Origin: JAUMBM01 sp964441755
GTDB taxonomy: Bacteria > Bacteroidota > Bacteroidia > Chitinophagales > Saprospiraceae
NCBI GenBank assembly: GCA_964441755.1
Contig: CAYTVG010000020.1
Coordinates: 1-60,605 of the forward strand
DNA length: 60,605 bases
Reading direction: 5' to 3'
Below the pieces are notes generated by a model. That model did no database searches. It worked only from the letters and a program-made list of their open reading frames with translations, and was not told the origin of the DNA. Every line of letters starts with the position of its first letter. Positions within the stretch are counted from its first letter, which is position 1. Below are positions 8,916-17,018 of this stretch, in pieces. Both the position numbers and the translations under genes were made by a program.

Positions 8916-9635
8916 TTAGGAAGACCTCAGCTGCCCGAGATACATTTGGATCGTATTTTTAAGACCGAAGTAGAGTGCATCGCAGACCAGTGCATGACCT
9001 ATGGACACCTCCAGCAACCCGGGTACTTCCTGCGCATAGAATTTTAAATTCTGCAAATTCAGATCATGACCGGCATTGAGTCCTAATCCAATATGCTGCG
9101 CATGCAGTGCTGCTCTTTGGTGCGGGGCGACAGCAGCTGCAGGATTGACTGTAAACTCCTGTGCAAAGTGACCTGTATACAGCTCCACACGGTCAGCACC
9201 AACGGCCTTGGCGCCCTCCACGAAGCGCTCATCGGGATCAACGAAGATAGAAACCCTGATTCCTGCTTCTTTCAACTGAGTCGTCACCTCGCGCAAAAAT
9301 GCAGCATGTCGCCATGTATCCCAGCCGCTGTCGGAGGTCAGCTGGTCGGGTGCATCGGGAACCAGCGTACACTGAGCCGGCGGATTATCCAGAACCAGGC
9401 GAAGAAAATCAGGTGTCGGGTTGCCCTCTATATTAAATTCGGTTGACAAATGCGGGCGCAACAAAGGTACATCCGTGTAGCGAATATGTCGTTGATCAGG
9501 TCGTGGATGCACTGTAATACCTTCAGCACCAAAAGCTTCACAATCTTTGGCTACCTGCAGCAGATCCGGCAGATTGCCCTGTCTTGCATTTCTGATCAGC
9601 GCAATTTTGTTGATATTGACACTTAGTTTTGTCAT
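8916..9635 (-). CDS. pdxJ: Pyridoxine 5'-phosphate synthase
   Basis: PdxJ condenses 1-deoxyxylulose 5-phosphate with 3-amino-1-hydroxyacetone phosphate to make pyridoxine 5'-phosphate (DXP-dependent vitamin B6 route). The ATG at 9635 gives 239 residues, the usual length, and begins with the family sequence MTKLSVNINKIALIRNARQG. The HPRPDQRHI motif lies at 43-51, EGNPTP at about 70-75, and GLGLNAGHDLN near residue 190. The longer frame to 9743 runs through an intergenic stem-loop and is not coding. SerC, whose homologue also acts in the DXP-dependent B6 pathway, lies 2 kb away on the other strand. Confidence 0.95.
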   Translation of the reverse strand: MTKLSVNINKIALIRNARQGNLPDLLQVAKDCEAFGAEGITVHPRPDQRHIRYTDVPLLRPHLSTEFNIEGNPTPDFLRLVLDNPPAQCTLVPDAPDQLTSDSGWDTWRHAAFLREVTTQLKEAGIRVSIFVDPDERFVEGAKAVGADRVELYTGHFAQEFTVNPAAAVAPHQRAALHAQHIGLGLNAGHDLNLQNLKFYAQEVPGLLEVSIGHALVCDALYFGLKNTIQMYLGQLRSS

Positions 9636-9698
9636 CGTTTGGATTGTATTGACACATTTTAGTCGCCCGTAGGTCAGCGAGCAGTGTAAGAAGCTATT

Positions 9699-9742
9699 TG
9701 TACCTATACTTCGGCGGCTATTGCCACCAAGGTATAGGTACA
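9699..9742. repeat. GC-core intergenic palindrome
   Basis: A 20-bp imperfect stem (9699-9718 with 9723-9742) has a GGCGGC core, loop TATT, and outer arm TGTACCTATA. Two C-A mismatches and one G-T pair interrupt it. It lies between the lipoprotein stop at 9790 and the pdxJ start, so it may end the upstream transcript. Confidence 0.6.
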
Positions 9743-9789
9743 CGAAAGGCTGATATTTGTTTTAGAAAAAAATCAAAACACGGGTACGT

Positions 9790-11217
9790 CTAGTCACCAG
9801 CGCGAATCGTTGTGGACTCCTGAATCCAGCAGCCTACAAAAAAGGATTGTCCGGGCGACAAATTGCGAATAAAAATGTCTTCCCGGCTGGGCATAAACTG
9901 GCTATAGCGGCCGATCCATTTATTGGCCTCTGCAGTAACGGAGGGGTCAACCGTACGTGCTCTAACCCACATATCGACAGCCGGCCACACTACAACCTGG
10001 CTGTCCCAACCACGACCCGGTCCACACAATGGGCCACTGGACGCATATAGCCGACCAATCAGCAGATAAGGCTCCCCCCAGCCAGCGCGCTGCTCGGCAG
10101 CCCGCAGAGCGTAGGTACGAGCGCGGCTAAAACTCTTCAGGTGGGTATAATAGATTTTGGCAATCAGCATCAGGTACTCGGCCTTTTTGGCCGAGGAGGC
10201 CTCCTCAGCAACTGCCTGTTCAAATTTACTGACAGCGCAGGCATAATTGCCATCGCGCAAACAACGATACGCCTCAGCAACCGGACCGACAGAAGCAGGA
10301 TCTACGCAATGCTGATTGCCAGCTGCTGCTACTTTGGCCAAGGCGGCACTATTTTCTCCACAGCCTCCCCATTTGAGGCGGCTGTAGACAGTGCGGATTA
10401 CATCACAATCTGTACTGTTTTCTTCAAAATCAGGCATATACCGCCGTTCATAATAGGCACAGTCGTAAAAATTTTTAACCGTTTCAAAATACTCCAATCT
10501 AACCGGTGCATACTCCTTTACTATACTCCAACGCTCACAGCCTGTTCCTTGGCAATGGGCCAAGCCATAGATAATAGCCTGTTGAATTTTTTCAACATAT
10601 GTTTTAGCTTCCTCGTCGGAAAGCTGACCAGCTTCATGCAGTTCGACCATAACTGCCGACATAGGATTGATAATAAAATCACCTGCTTTTTCACCATCGG
10701 CATCTATGGAAGCTTTGAAGAGATCAAAAATCTCGCGGCGACTGGCTCTTGCGGGATATTTATAGAAATAATCAAACCCTTTCCTGCCACTGACATAGCC
10801 CCCTTCCGGATAGCAAAACTGTATCTGGTCATACAGCGCGAAGATTGTATCGATGTAGGCAGAATCCCTCGTTTGTGCTAAAAAATACTCCGCGAAGCGT
10901 ATGCCGTCAGCGAGAATGGTATTGCGCTTGCCATCGGCAGCAGGTGCCACGGCATGTACTTTTTTCCAAAAGCCATACGCACCCGGCCAATCTCCGGCCT
11001 TGAGGTGATCTCGATACAGCACATAATTAGTCTCCGCATCATCAGGACTGGGTGCATCCCGGAAGGTTGGGCAAGGCGTCAGCCTTTCTACAGGTGGAGG
11101 CGCCGGCTGCACCGGTGGCTGTGCCGGAGCAGCAACTTCTGCCACTTTAGGAGAGCAACCCACAACAAATACTGCCGAAAGGACAGCTGTCAACAGCGCC
11201 ATTGCGTAATGCTTCAT
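9790..11217 (-). CDS. Large lipoprotein with TPR-like repeats
   Basis: A 475-residue protein with a lipoprotein signal (LLTAVLSAVFVVGC; lipobox cysteine 21) and then a Pro/Ala-rich linker (PAQPPVQPAPPPVERLTPC). The body is helical: a segment near 60-90 (YRDHLKAGDWPGAYGFWKKV) and one near 300-370 (AYRCLRDGNYACAVSKFEQAV, AEYLMLIAKIYY) look like tetratricopeptide repeats, which mediate protein contacts. The C-terminal GRYSQFMPSREDIF segment is unrecognised. It is a single gene with its own promoter at 11259. It is probably an envelope scaffold or assembly protein of unknown partner. Confidence 0.75.
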   Translation of the reverse strand: MKHYAMALLTAVLSAVFVVGCSPKVAEVAAPAQPPVQPAPPPVERLTPCPTFRDAPSPDDAETNYVLYRDHLKAGDWPGAYGFWKKVHAVAPAADGKRNTILADGIRFAEYFLAQTRDSAYIDTIFALYDQIQFCYPEGGYVSGRKGFDYFYKYPARASRREIFDLFKASIDADGEKAGDFIINPMSAVMVELHEAGQLSDEEAKTYVEKIQQAIIYGLAHCQGTGCERWSIVKEYAPVRLEYFETVKNFYDCAYYERRYMPDFEENSTDCDVIRTVYSRLKWGGCGENSAALAKVAAAGNQHCVDPASVGPVAEAYRCLRDGNYACAVSKFEQAVAEEASSAKKAEYLMLIAKIYYTHLKSFSRARTYALRAAEQRAGWGEPYLLIGRLYASSGPLCGPGRGWDSQVVVWPAVDMWVRARTVDPSVTAEANKWIGRYSQFMPSREDIFIRNLSPGQSFFVGCWIQESTTIRAGD

Positions 11218-11258
11218 AGTTTACGGATGTATATGAACAGAAAAAGATAAATGCCTTA

Positions 11259-11266
11259 CAAAAGTA
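11259..11266 (-). promoter_or_regulatory. -7 promoter box (TACTTTTG) of the TPR lipoprotein
   Basis: The minus strand reads TACTTTTG, matching TAnnTTTG, 41 bases before the ATG at 11217. Confidence 0.5.
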
Positions 11267-11391
11267 ACGATAAAACTAATATTATCATCTTGCCGCGCGG
11301 TCATAATGAAGTACAGGGTGTAGCTACGCCTCTCCACCTTTGCGGCTGCCCGCGAGCAAAAGCGCGAAAGGAACGCTTGTATTTTGGTATC

Positions 11392-11415
11392 CTTCAGCGG
11401 CCCGGGCCACTGAAG
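11392..11415. repeat. GC-core palindrome in the divergent lipoprotein/serC spacer
   Basis: CTTCAGCGGCCC (11392-11403) is complementary to GGGCCACTGAAG (11404-11415) apart from one C-A mismatch, with no loop. It lies between divergent genes, where no terminator is needed, so it may be a regulator site or an element of the palindrome family. Apart from this and the two promoters, 11218-11634 holds nothing I can support. Confidence 0.45.
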
Positions 11416-11575
11416 CGTAGTATTGGCCGTTATTTTTTGCTGATATCATAATAAAGGAAAAAACACACAAGCTTATTGTATTTTCTTAAAGCTAAGATTC
11501 TGTAAGTCAACCATCCAAAAAGCGACAAAAAACAGGCAAAAATATATTTTAGCTTCACCCTTAGTGTAAAAGACC

Positions 11576-11583
11576 TAAATTTG
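11576..11583 (+). promoter_or_regulatory. -7 promoter box (TAAATTTG) of serC
   Basis: TAAATTTG matches TAnnTTTG, 51 bases before the serC ATG at 11635. Confidence 0.5.
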
Positions 11584-11634
11584 GGGCATCGTTTAACGAC
11601 TACACGCGATTCGAGTAACCTCAACATACAGACC

Positions 11635-12708
11635 ATGAAAAAGCATAATTTCAGTGCAGGCCCTGCGATACTACCCGCCAGTGTACTTGCACAAGCCGCT
11701 GAAGGCGTAAGAGATATCAACGGAAGCGGGTTATCCATTCTGGAAATATCTCACCGTAGCCCTACCTTTACTGCAATCATCGAAGAGGCTGAGTCCCTCA
11801 TCCGCGAACTGGCCGGGATAGGAGAAGCGTATTCCGTTCTCTTCCTGAGCGGCGGTGCGAGCACACAGTTTTATCAGGTGCCTATGAACCTGCTCAACCA
11901 AGACGAGCGTGCCGGCTATGCAGATACAGGAACATGGTCCTCCAAGGCGATTAAGGAAGCTAAGGCTTTTGGTAATATTGAAGTACTTGCCAGTTCTAAA
12001 GCAGAAAATTACAACTACATCCCTAAAGGATATGAAATACCTGCCGGCTTGCGCTACTTTCACCTTACCAGCAACAACACCATTTTTGGTACCCAATATC
12101 ACAGCTGGCCGGAAACAGACAGTCCGCTGGTATGCGATATGTCTTCCGATATGTTGAGCCGGCCGATTCCTGTTGATCGTTTTGGTTTAATTTATGCAGG
12201 TGCGCAGAAGAATCTGGGGCCTGCCGGTGTGACCCTGGTAATCGTCAGAAAAGATCTCCTTGGGCATGTAAGCAGGTCGCTTCCCTCCATGCTTGACTAC
12301 AGAATTCACATTGAAAATCAATCGCTTTACAATACACCTCCCGTATTTCCGATTTATGTTACCATGCTTACGCTACGGTGGATTAAGGAGCAAGGCGGCC
12401 TTACTGCCATGGACCGACATAATCAAGAGAAAGCAGCCTTGTTGTACAATGAGATTGACCGCAACCCGCTTTTTATGGGGACAGTCAAAGACCGTGCAGA
12501 TCGTTCACTCATGAACGTGACATTTGTGACAACGCAGGCAGCTGATGAAAAGGCTTTCCTGGACTATGCCAAGGCCAACGGCATCATGGACATCAAGGGA
12601 CACCGTTCAGTAGGCGGATTCCGCGCCAGTATTTACAATGCTATGCCTACAGAAAGCATAGCATACCTAGTCGAGCTTATGCAGTCTTTTGCCCAAACAA
12701 GGGGCTAG
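11635..12708 (+). CDS. serC: Phosphoserine aminotransferase
   Basis: SerC is a PLP enzyme that transaminates 3-phosphohydroxypyruvate to phosphoserine; some also serve B6 synthesis. The ATG at 11635 begins MKKHNFSAGPAILP, the family's usual start, giving 357 residues. SGGASTQF at 72-79 binds the cofactor phosphate. K192 in IYAGAQKNLGPAG is the Schiff-base lysine. GHRSVGGFRASIYNA near 330 is the C-terminal substrate-binding motif. serA and serB are not adjacent. A strong terminator follows at 12747. Confidence 0.96.
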   Translation: MKKHNFSAGPAILPASVLAQAAEGVRDINGSGLSILEISHRSPTFTAIIEEAESLIRELAGIGEAYSVLFLSGGASTQFYQVPMNLLNQDERAGYADTGTWSSKAIKEAKAFGNIEVLASSKAENYNYIPKGYEIPAGLRYFHLTSNNTIFGTQYHSWPETDSPLVCDMSSDMLSRPIPVDRFGLIYAGAQKNLGPAGVTLVIVRKDLLGHVSRSLPSMLDYRIHIENQSLYNTPPVFPIYVTMLTLRWIKEQGGLTAMDRHNQEKAALLYNEIDRNPLFMGTVKDRADRSLMNVTFVTTQAADEKAFLDYAKANGIMDIKGHRSVGGFRASIYNAMPTESIAYLVELMQSFAQTRG

Positions 12709-12746
12709 CGCTCAGCTGATTTCACCCCAAACGCATTCAATTAATG

Positions 12747-12781
12747 AACCCTTTGGCAGCTGTTGCTGCCAAAGGGTTTTT
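12747..12781 (+). terminator. Intrinsic terminator of serC
   Basis: A perfect 14-bp stem (12747-12760 with 12765-12778) closes on TGTT, and five T at 12777-12781 end and follow it. It sits 38 bases past the serC stop. Confidence 0.85.
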
Positions 12782-12791
12782 GCTATAAAGA

Positions 12792-12826
12792 CCTGTGGTT
12801 GATTTTTTGGAAAAATCAACCACAGG
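12792..12826. repeat. T-tract/A-tract palindrome between convergent serC and lepB
   Basis: A perfect 16-bp stem (12792-12807 with 12811-12826) has loop TGG. The inner part is GATTTTT on the left and AAAAATC on the right, so the T-run is 5' and the A-run 3'. It is probably a second stem-loop between the convergent genes, possibly serving lepB, which ends at 12862. Confidence 0.6.
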
Positions 12827-12861
12827 CATAGAAATTGACAAGCAGAGAGGTTAGAACGCGG

Positions 12862-14490
12862 CTAGCGTTTATCCGCACTTGTGAAAATACGCTTCCAGTT
12901 GATGCCCTTAGCGAGGCTATTTTCTCTGAGGCTAAACCAGATAAAAAGTGGTTTGCCCACAATATGGTCTTCCGGAACAAACCCCCAGAATCTGGCGTCC
13001 TCTGAATTGTGGCGGTTATCGCCCATCATCCAGTAATAATTTAGCTTGAAAGTATAATCAGTAGCCTTGTTACCATTGATGTAAACAGTTCCGCCCTTTT
13101 CCTCAAGTTCATTACCCTCATAGACTGAAATACACCGGCGGTACATAGCCAGATTGGCAGGCGTAAGTTGAATGGTCTCTCCTGCCTTGGGAATCCATAC
13201 CGGCCCATAATTATCGAGTGTCCAGCCCGAGAAATATTCAGGCGCATGCGGGAACAATTTGTAAGGACTCTGTGGTAAAGAATCAAAGTTAATAGGCTCA
13301 ATTACCACACCCTGATCCAGCCCCTGAACTTTAGCCTTTTCCTCATCAGTAGCAAATAGCAGGAAAGAATTAGCAGGAAATCTACCCGGATCCAATGGCT
13401 GGAAATCAGTTGAAGCAATGCCCCAATCAGAAAACGACTTGGTATTGACCATGGAGGAAGGCATAGTAACGATATACATATACTGCAAAGTCGAGGGATT
13501 TTCAGCAGGTTTCCCATTGATAAAAACCTGACGATTAACTATCTGCAAGCTATCTCCTGCAACACCTACGCAGCGTTTGATATAGTGATCCTTTTTATCC
13601 ACAGGTCTCACCACTAGCTTTTTTAAACCAGACTCAATCTGGACGTGGTATTGCGGATTGCTTTCCCTGACAGCTCCATAGCGGAAATCCTCGACTGTCC
13701 AGGTACGATCAGGAAAAACAAAGACGCTGTCACCCACGGGCAGGTTAAAAACCACCGGATCGTTGCGGTCAACACTTTCAATCGCTTTAAGTCTGCGGTA
13801 AGGCAGTGAGGGCTTGGAAAGATAACTTTCGCCATCAACCACCGGCAGCCGGTTGTGCAGCAAAGGAATCATAGCCACCGTTTGCGGCATCCGCAGTCCG
13901 TAGTGTGCTTTGCTGACAAACAGAAAGTCTCCCACCAACAAAGACCCCTCCATCGAAGGTGTAGGAATCACATAAGCCTCAATGAGGAACATGCGTATGA
14001 AGCCTGCAGCAAAGACAGCGAAGACGATAGCTTCTGCCCACTCCCTGATGGGTGACTTATTAAACGGATTATCCTTTTCCAGCTTGGCAACCAGCTTTGT
14101 CTTACCTGATTCGCGAGCTTCTTTGATTTTATCAAGATATTCCTGCTCCCTGTTGAGGATCGGACTGATGTAGGTATCCTGAGACAAGCCTATCCAGCCA
14201 AAATACACGGGCCCCGCTATGACAGCCAGGAGGCTGTCGAGGAAGGAATAACGACCAAAAGAACGAGCAAGATCGATAACAATCCCGGCATGGGTAAAGA
14301 AATTGACAATAGGAAAAAGCATCCAGAGAGCATGCGTAGGCTTTCTGCCGATTAGTTCGCTCGCTACCCAATAGTTATAGCCAGGCACCAGCGCCTTCCA
14401 GCCTTCTTTTCCTGCCTTCTCGAATACCTTATACCAACTAATACTAAGTAAGAGGTAGAATATTACGAAAAACCATCCCAACCAGGTCAT
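12862..14490 (-). CDS. lepB: Signal peptidase I with N-terminal membrane extension
   Basis: LepB removes signal peptides from exported proteins, including the T9SS cargo here. The ATG at 14490 gives 542 residues, much longer than enterobacterial LepB (about 320). Residues 1-110 hold three or four hydrophobic segments of the DUF5684-like extension seen in Bacteroidota. A further membrane helix near 152-172 precedes the catalytic serine S179 in PTPSMEGSLLVGD. The general-base lysine is K305 in HYIKRCVGVAGD. The C-terminal box MGDNRHNSEDARFWGFV is present. A promoter-like box at 14701 and a 52-base palindrome lie in the upstream region. Confidence 0.93.
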   Translation of the reverse strand: MTWLGWFFVIFYLLLSISWYKVFEKAGKEGWKALVPGYNYWVASELIGRKPTHALWMLFPIVNFFTHAGIVIDLARSFGRYSFLDSLLAVIAGPVYFGWIGLSQDTYISPILNREQEYLDKIKEARESGKTKLVAKLEKDNPFNKSPIREWAEAIVFAVFAAGFIRMFLIEAYVIPTPSMEGSLLVGDFLFVSKAHYGLRMPQTVAMIPLLHNRLPVVDGESYLSKPSLPYRRLKAIESVDRNDPVVFNLPVGDSVFVFPDRTWTVEDFRYGAVRESNPQYHVQIESGLKKLVVRPVDKKDHYIKRCVGVAGDSLQIVNRQVFINGKPAENPSTLQYMYIVTMPSSMVNTKSFSDWGIASTDFQPLDPGRFPANSFLLFATDEEKAKVQGLDQGVVIEPINFDSLPQSPYKLFPHAPEYFSGWTLDNYGPVWIPKAGETIQLTPANLAMYRRCISVYEGNELEEKGGTVYINGNKATDYTFKLNYYWMMGDNRHNSEDARFWGFVPEDHIVGKPLFIWFSLRENSLAKGINWKRIFTSADKR

Positions 14491-14532
14491 TGCATGTATT
14501 TTTAGAAAAAAAGAGAAGCAGTTGCCGTAAGG

Positions 14533-14584
14533 CCGGCTCCCTGAGCCATGGTAGGCCAAGGCCTACCATGGCTCAGGGAGCCGG
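14533..14584. repeat. Perfect 52-base palindrome in the lepB leader
   Basis: A perfect 25-bp stem (14533-14557 with 14560-14584) closes on AA, with CCGGCTCCCTGAGCC as the outer part and GGTAGGCC near the centre. It lies 43 bases upstream of the lepB ATG, between two genes of the same direction. It could end transcription from upstream, control lepB, or form a DNA cruciform. Confidence 0.75.
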
Positions 14585-14863
14585 GTGCATATTTTTTGAT
14601 TTTTCAAAATACACAAAAATACACCCTTCTGTTTGCTTAAAAGAGCCTAAAGCTACCAACTCATTGAAGTTAATAACCCAAGCGCCGACAGAAGCCCAAG
14701 CAAAGATAATCGATTCGTACAAGCCAGCAATAATAAAAAAAGCTGCCCCGGGAAAGCAGGAGCAGCAAATGAACAGAAACCACTTCAAGAAATGAGAAAT
14801 CTTTTATCGACCCCATTCACAGTCCCGGCTGTAGTCAGGTAGGAAAGACCCAACAGGACGATA
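14585..14863. other. lepB upstream region with a promoter box
   Basis: The minus strand reads TATCTTTG at 14708-14701, matching TAnnTTTG, so a lepB mRNA from here would have a leader of about 200 bases including the palindrome. A 71-codon minus-strand frame (14573-14788) begins with a hydrophobic stretch MKWFLFICCSCFPGAAFF, but it contains this promoter box and ends inside the palindrome, so I do not call it a gene. A T/A-tract stem lies at about 14590-14610. Confidence 0.4.
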
Positions 14864-15697
14864 CTACATAGGTGACTGGTTGAGGTGATACTTTTGAATT
14901 AGCGTCAGCAATTTGGCCGCATACTGCGGATCTTGGCTATATCCCATCGACTGCAGACCTTTCGCCCAGGCATTCAGATCATCGCCATGCGTAAACAGTG
15001 CAGCGTAGTGATTTTTGATAAGCAGACTATGCGCCCTCCAGTTGGCCCAAGCCGACTCGAAAGTACGCGTACCCATAACTGTCCCAAAATGATTGTTGCG
15101 CTGGCGAGCATTGGGATGACTACCTGCATGGCTTTCCAGTATTGCCTGCGCCAGATTGATCGCCGGTGGGATACCATATTTTTCATACTCCACCCAGGCA
15201 ACTTTAGAAAAACGGCTAACATAGGACCGAATCATCTCTTCACTGAGCCGCACTGTCCCACTCGCTGCCCTCGCCTGAGACGCATTGCCCACCAAGCTTA
15301 CACCCCGCCCTATGGACATTGGTTCAACCTCCCCACCCCCCAACAAGGCATCTGAACCACTCCTGATTGCAGCGATGGGCGAACGCAGATGTATTGACAA
15401 ATTGATTTCGCGATAGGTAATGTAGTATAAAGCTGCCAGTATACCTGCAATCTGCAAGTAGCGCAAGCTTCGGCTGAAGCCGGAGCGCAGCTCAACCAAG
15501 GCCGGATCAGCCGCCCGTTGTTCCTTTTTTGACTGCATTGAATAATGCAGATAAAGAAAAATCCTGTGAATCCCCATGCGAATCCTGTACCACAGTGCCC
15601 CCCAGTTGACAATAGGCTGCCCGGCAGGATTACCGTCACGCAGTTGCCGGCCTGCAGGCCGGGCTGGCTTATTTCCGAAGGTATGATTAGTATTCAT
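14864..15697 (-). CDS. Glucosaminidase-domain peptidoglycan hydrolase with a membrane anchor
   Basis: The C-terminal 130 residues match the FlgJ/AcmA-type endo-beta-N-acetylglucosaminidase domain. VEYEKYGIPPAINLAQAILES carries the presumed catalytic glutamate, followed by NNHFGTVMGTRTFESAWANW and a C-terminal Y-A-KLLTLIQKYHL helix. A membrane segment (YLQIAGILAALYYITY) near residue 85 suggests it is anchored in the inner membrane with the enzyme in the periplasm. I prefer the ATG at 15697 (277 residues); an in-frame start at 15721 is also possible. It probably cuts peptidoglycan during growth or envelope assembly. Confidence 0.85.
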   Translation of the reverse strand: MNTNHTFGNKPARPAGRQLRDGNPAGQPIVNWGALWYRIRMGIHRIFLYLHYSMQSKKEQRAADPALVELRSGFSRSLRYLQIAGILAALYYITYREINLSIHLRSPIAAIRSGSDALLGGGEVEPMSIGRGVSLVGNASQARAASGTVRLSEEMIRSYVSRFSKVAWVEYEKYGIPPAINLAQAILESHAGSHPNARQRNNHFGTVMGTRTFESAWANWRAHSLLIKNHYAALFTHGDDLNAWAKGLQSMGYSQDPQYAAKLLTLIQKYHLNQSPM

Positions 15698-15811
15698 GAC
15701 GCAACTTGTTGATGGGTTCAAATAAATTGTTTTAACATTACAAAAATAAAACCAAAAATCATCACCACCAATTATTTTAAATAATTTTTTTTATTTTTTT
15801 TATTTTAAAAC

Positions 15812-15853
15812 AAATGACCCCTGCCATGCGAATATGCATAGCAGGGGTCATTT
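15812..15853 (-). terminator. Stem-loop downstream of rfbC
   Basis: A 13-bp stem (15812-15824 with 15841-15853) surrounds an inner CATGCG/ATGCAT region. It lies 29 bases past the rfbC stop on the minus strand and is followed there by GTTTTAAAA. An unusually AT-rich tract (15721-15810) separates it from the glucosaminidase start. Confidence 0.6.
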
Positions 15854-15882
15854 AGTAGTAGGCGAGCGATTGCCAAACCCGA

Positions 15883-16422
15883 TCAGGGCTCAAAAAGTGG
15901 CCAATTTTTATCTCGTGCTGCCACGATATAATCCATATCAGGCAGCACAGGCAGTTCGAGCCGGAAAGCAGGATCATCAAATCGATAACCGCTCTCTGCT
16001 GCCGGTTGGTAGTAATTATCGCATTTGTAGAAAAATTCTGCAGTCTCTGACAGCACCAGATATCCATGTGCAAACCCCCGGGGGATAAACAGCTGTCGTT
16101 TGTTGGCTGCGCTGAGCACAATCCCATAGGACTGACCACGAGTGGGTGAATCGTCCCGAATGTCGACCACTATATCATACACCTCCCCACTAAGTACCCT
16201 TACCAACTTTGCCTGCGCAGCATCCCCATGCTGGAAATGCAGTCCCCTGAACACTCCTTTTGTGGATAGTGCCTGATTGTCCTGCACAAAATGTACCTCA
16301 ACACCAGCCTCCCGCATAAAAGTACGCTCGTTGAAACTTTCAAAAAAATACCCTCTTTCGTCTTCAAAAACTTTGGGTTCGAAGATAAGCAAGCCCTCGA
16401 TGGGTGTTGAGATGAATGGCAT
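15883..16422 (-). CDS. rfbC: dTDP-4-dehydrorhamnose 3,5-epimerase
   Basis: RfbC epimerises dTDP-4-keto-6-deoxyglucose on the way to dTDP-L-rhamnose for surface polysaccharide. The ATG at 16422 gives 179 residues, the usual length. Family signatures are GYFFESFNER, VQDNQALSTKGVFRGLHFQ (with the catalytic histidine), VDIRDDSPT, FIPRGFAHGYLVLSE and YKCDNYY. No rfbA, rfbB or rfbD is adjacent. The promoter box at 16449 supports this start over the longer frame to 16560. Confidence 0.95.
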   Translation of the reverse strand: MPFISTPIEGLLIFEPKVFEDERGYFFESFNERTFMREAGVEVHFVQDNQALSTKGVFRGLHFQHGDAAQAKLVRVLSGEVYDIVVDIRDDSPTRGQSYGIVLSAANKRQLFIPRGFAHGYLVLSETAEFFYKCDNYYQPAAESGYRFDDPAFRLELPVLPDMDYIVAARDKNWPLFEP

Positions 16423-16448
16423 ACGTCCGGTTGAATGATTTCCGCCTG

Positions 16449-16456
16449 CAAAGGTA
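16449..16456 (-). promoter_or_regulatory. -7 promoter box (TACCTTTG) of rfbC
   Basis: The minus strand reads TACCTTTG 26 bases before the rfbC ATG. Confidence 0.55.
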
Positions 16457-16593
16457 TCTATTTTAGCATTGCTGTTTGGGCAGTCACTCAAATTGTTTCT
16501 TGTTGTGTACAAATTAGTGGCACAGTTACTGTACTCAGATCCTATTCTCCCCGTCAGCATTTAATATAGCTGCCAAAACGACACCTATTTGCG

Positions 16594-16601
16594 TAAATTT
16601 G
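16594..16601 (+). promoter_or_regulatory. -7 promoter box (TAAATTTG) of the ferredoxin gene
   Basis: TAAATTTG lies 19 bases before the GTG start at 16621. It also lies upstream of divergent rfbC. Confidence 0.5.
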
Positions 16602-16620
16602 CAGATAAAATCAGCGTATT

Positions 16621-16953
16621 GTGGCAAACAATGAAATAACCATCACCGTCATTGACCGGCTTGAGCAAGTGCATCAGCTCATCGCGCCGACGGATATGAA
16701 TCTCAACCTCATGGAGTTGTGCAAGTCGTATGAGCTCCCCGTCAAGGGTACCTGCGGTGGCATGGCCCTCTGTTCTACCTGTCAGGTCTACATCGAAAGT
16801 GATCATGAACTGCCAGCGATGACCGATGACGAGGCCAACATGCTCGATCAGGCTTTTTTTGTAAAAAGCAACTCGCGCCTGGGTTGCCAGTTACACTTAC
16901 ACCCGTCCTTTGACGGGCTGGTTGTCCGGCTTGCGCCGGAAACGGAAGACTAG
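16621..16953 (+). CDS. [2Fe-2S] ferredoxin, adrenodoxin/Isc-Fdx type
   Basis: A 110-residue electron carrier. The cluster ligands are C45, C51, C54 and C89 (C-x5-C-x2-C, then C after 34 residues), the pattern of vertebrate-type ferredoxins used in Fe-S assembly or with monooxygenases. The start is GTG: an in-frame TAA lies at 16597-16599 and no in-frame ATG precedes residue 26, while the nearby ATG at 16629 is out of frame. The gene stands alone, divergent from rfbC and convergent with the ABC permease gene, so its partner cannot be inferred. Confidence 0.92.
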   Translation: MANNEITITVIDRLEQVHQLIAPTDMNLNLMELCKSYELPVKGTCGGMALCSTCQVYIESDHELPAMTDDEANMLDQAFFVKSNSRLGCQLHLHPSFDGLVVRLAPETED

Positions 16954-16965
16954 TAGTGGTATACA

Positions 16966-17005
16966 AATCACATTTTGGGCGGCTGCAGCCGCCCAAAATG
17001 TGATT
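16966..17005. repeat. Perfect 40-base GC-core palindrome between convergent genes
   Basis: Bases 16966-16985 are the exact reverse complement of 16986-17005. From outside in: AATCACA, TTTT, GGGCGGC, then TGCA at the centre, then the mirror. It lies 13 bases from the ferredoxin stop and 14 from the permease stop. A second small palindrome (ATTACCGGTAAT) overlaps its right edge at 17003-17014. Confidence 0.85.
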
Positions 17006-17018
17006 ACCGGTAATGACC

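Noticed and set aside
14573..14788. 71-codon minus-strand frame with a hydrophobic start upstream of lepB
   Set aside because: It ends inside the 52-base palindrome, contains a promoter-like box, and has no recognisable family; an overlapping frame exists on the other strand.
16441..16560. N-terminal extension of rfbC to 16560
   Set aside because: It would cross the promoter box at 16449 and the added residues do not resemble the family; the ATG at 16422 gives the usual length.
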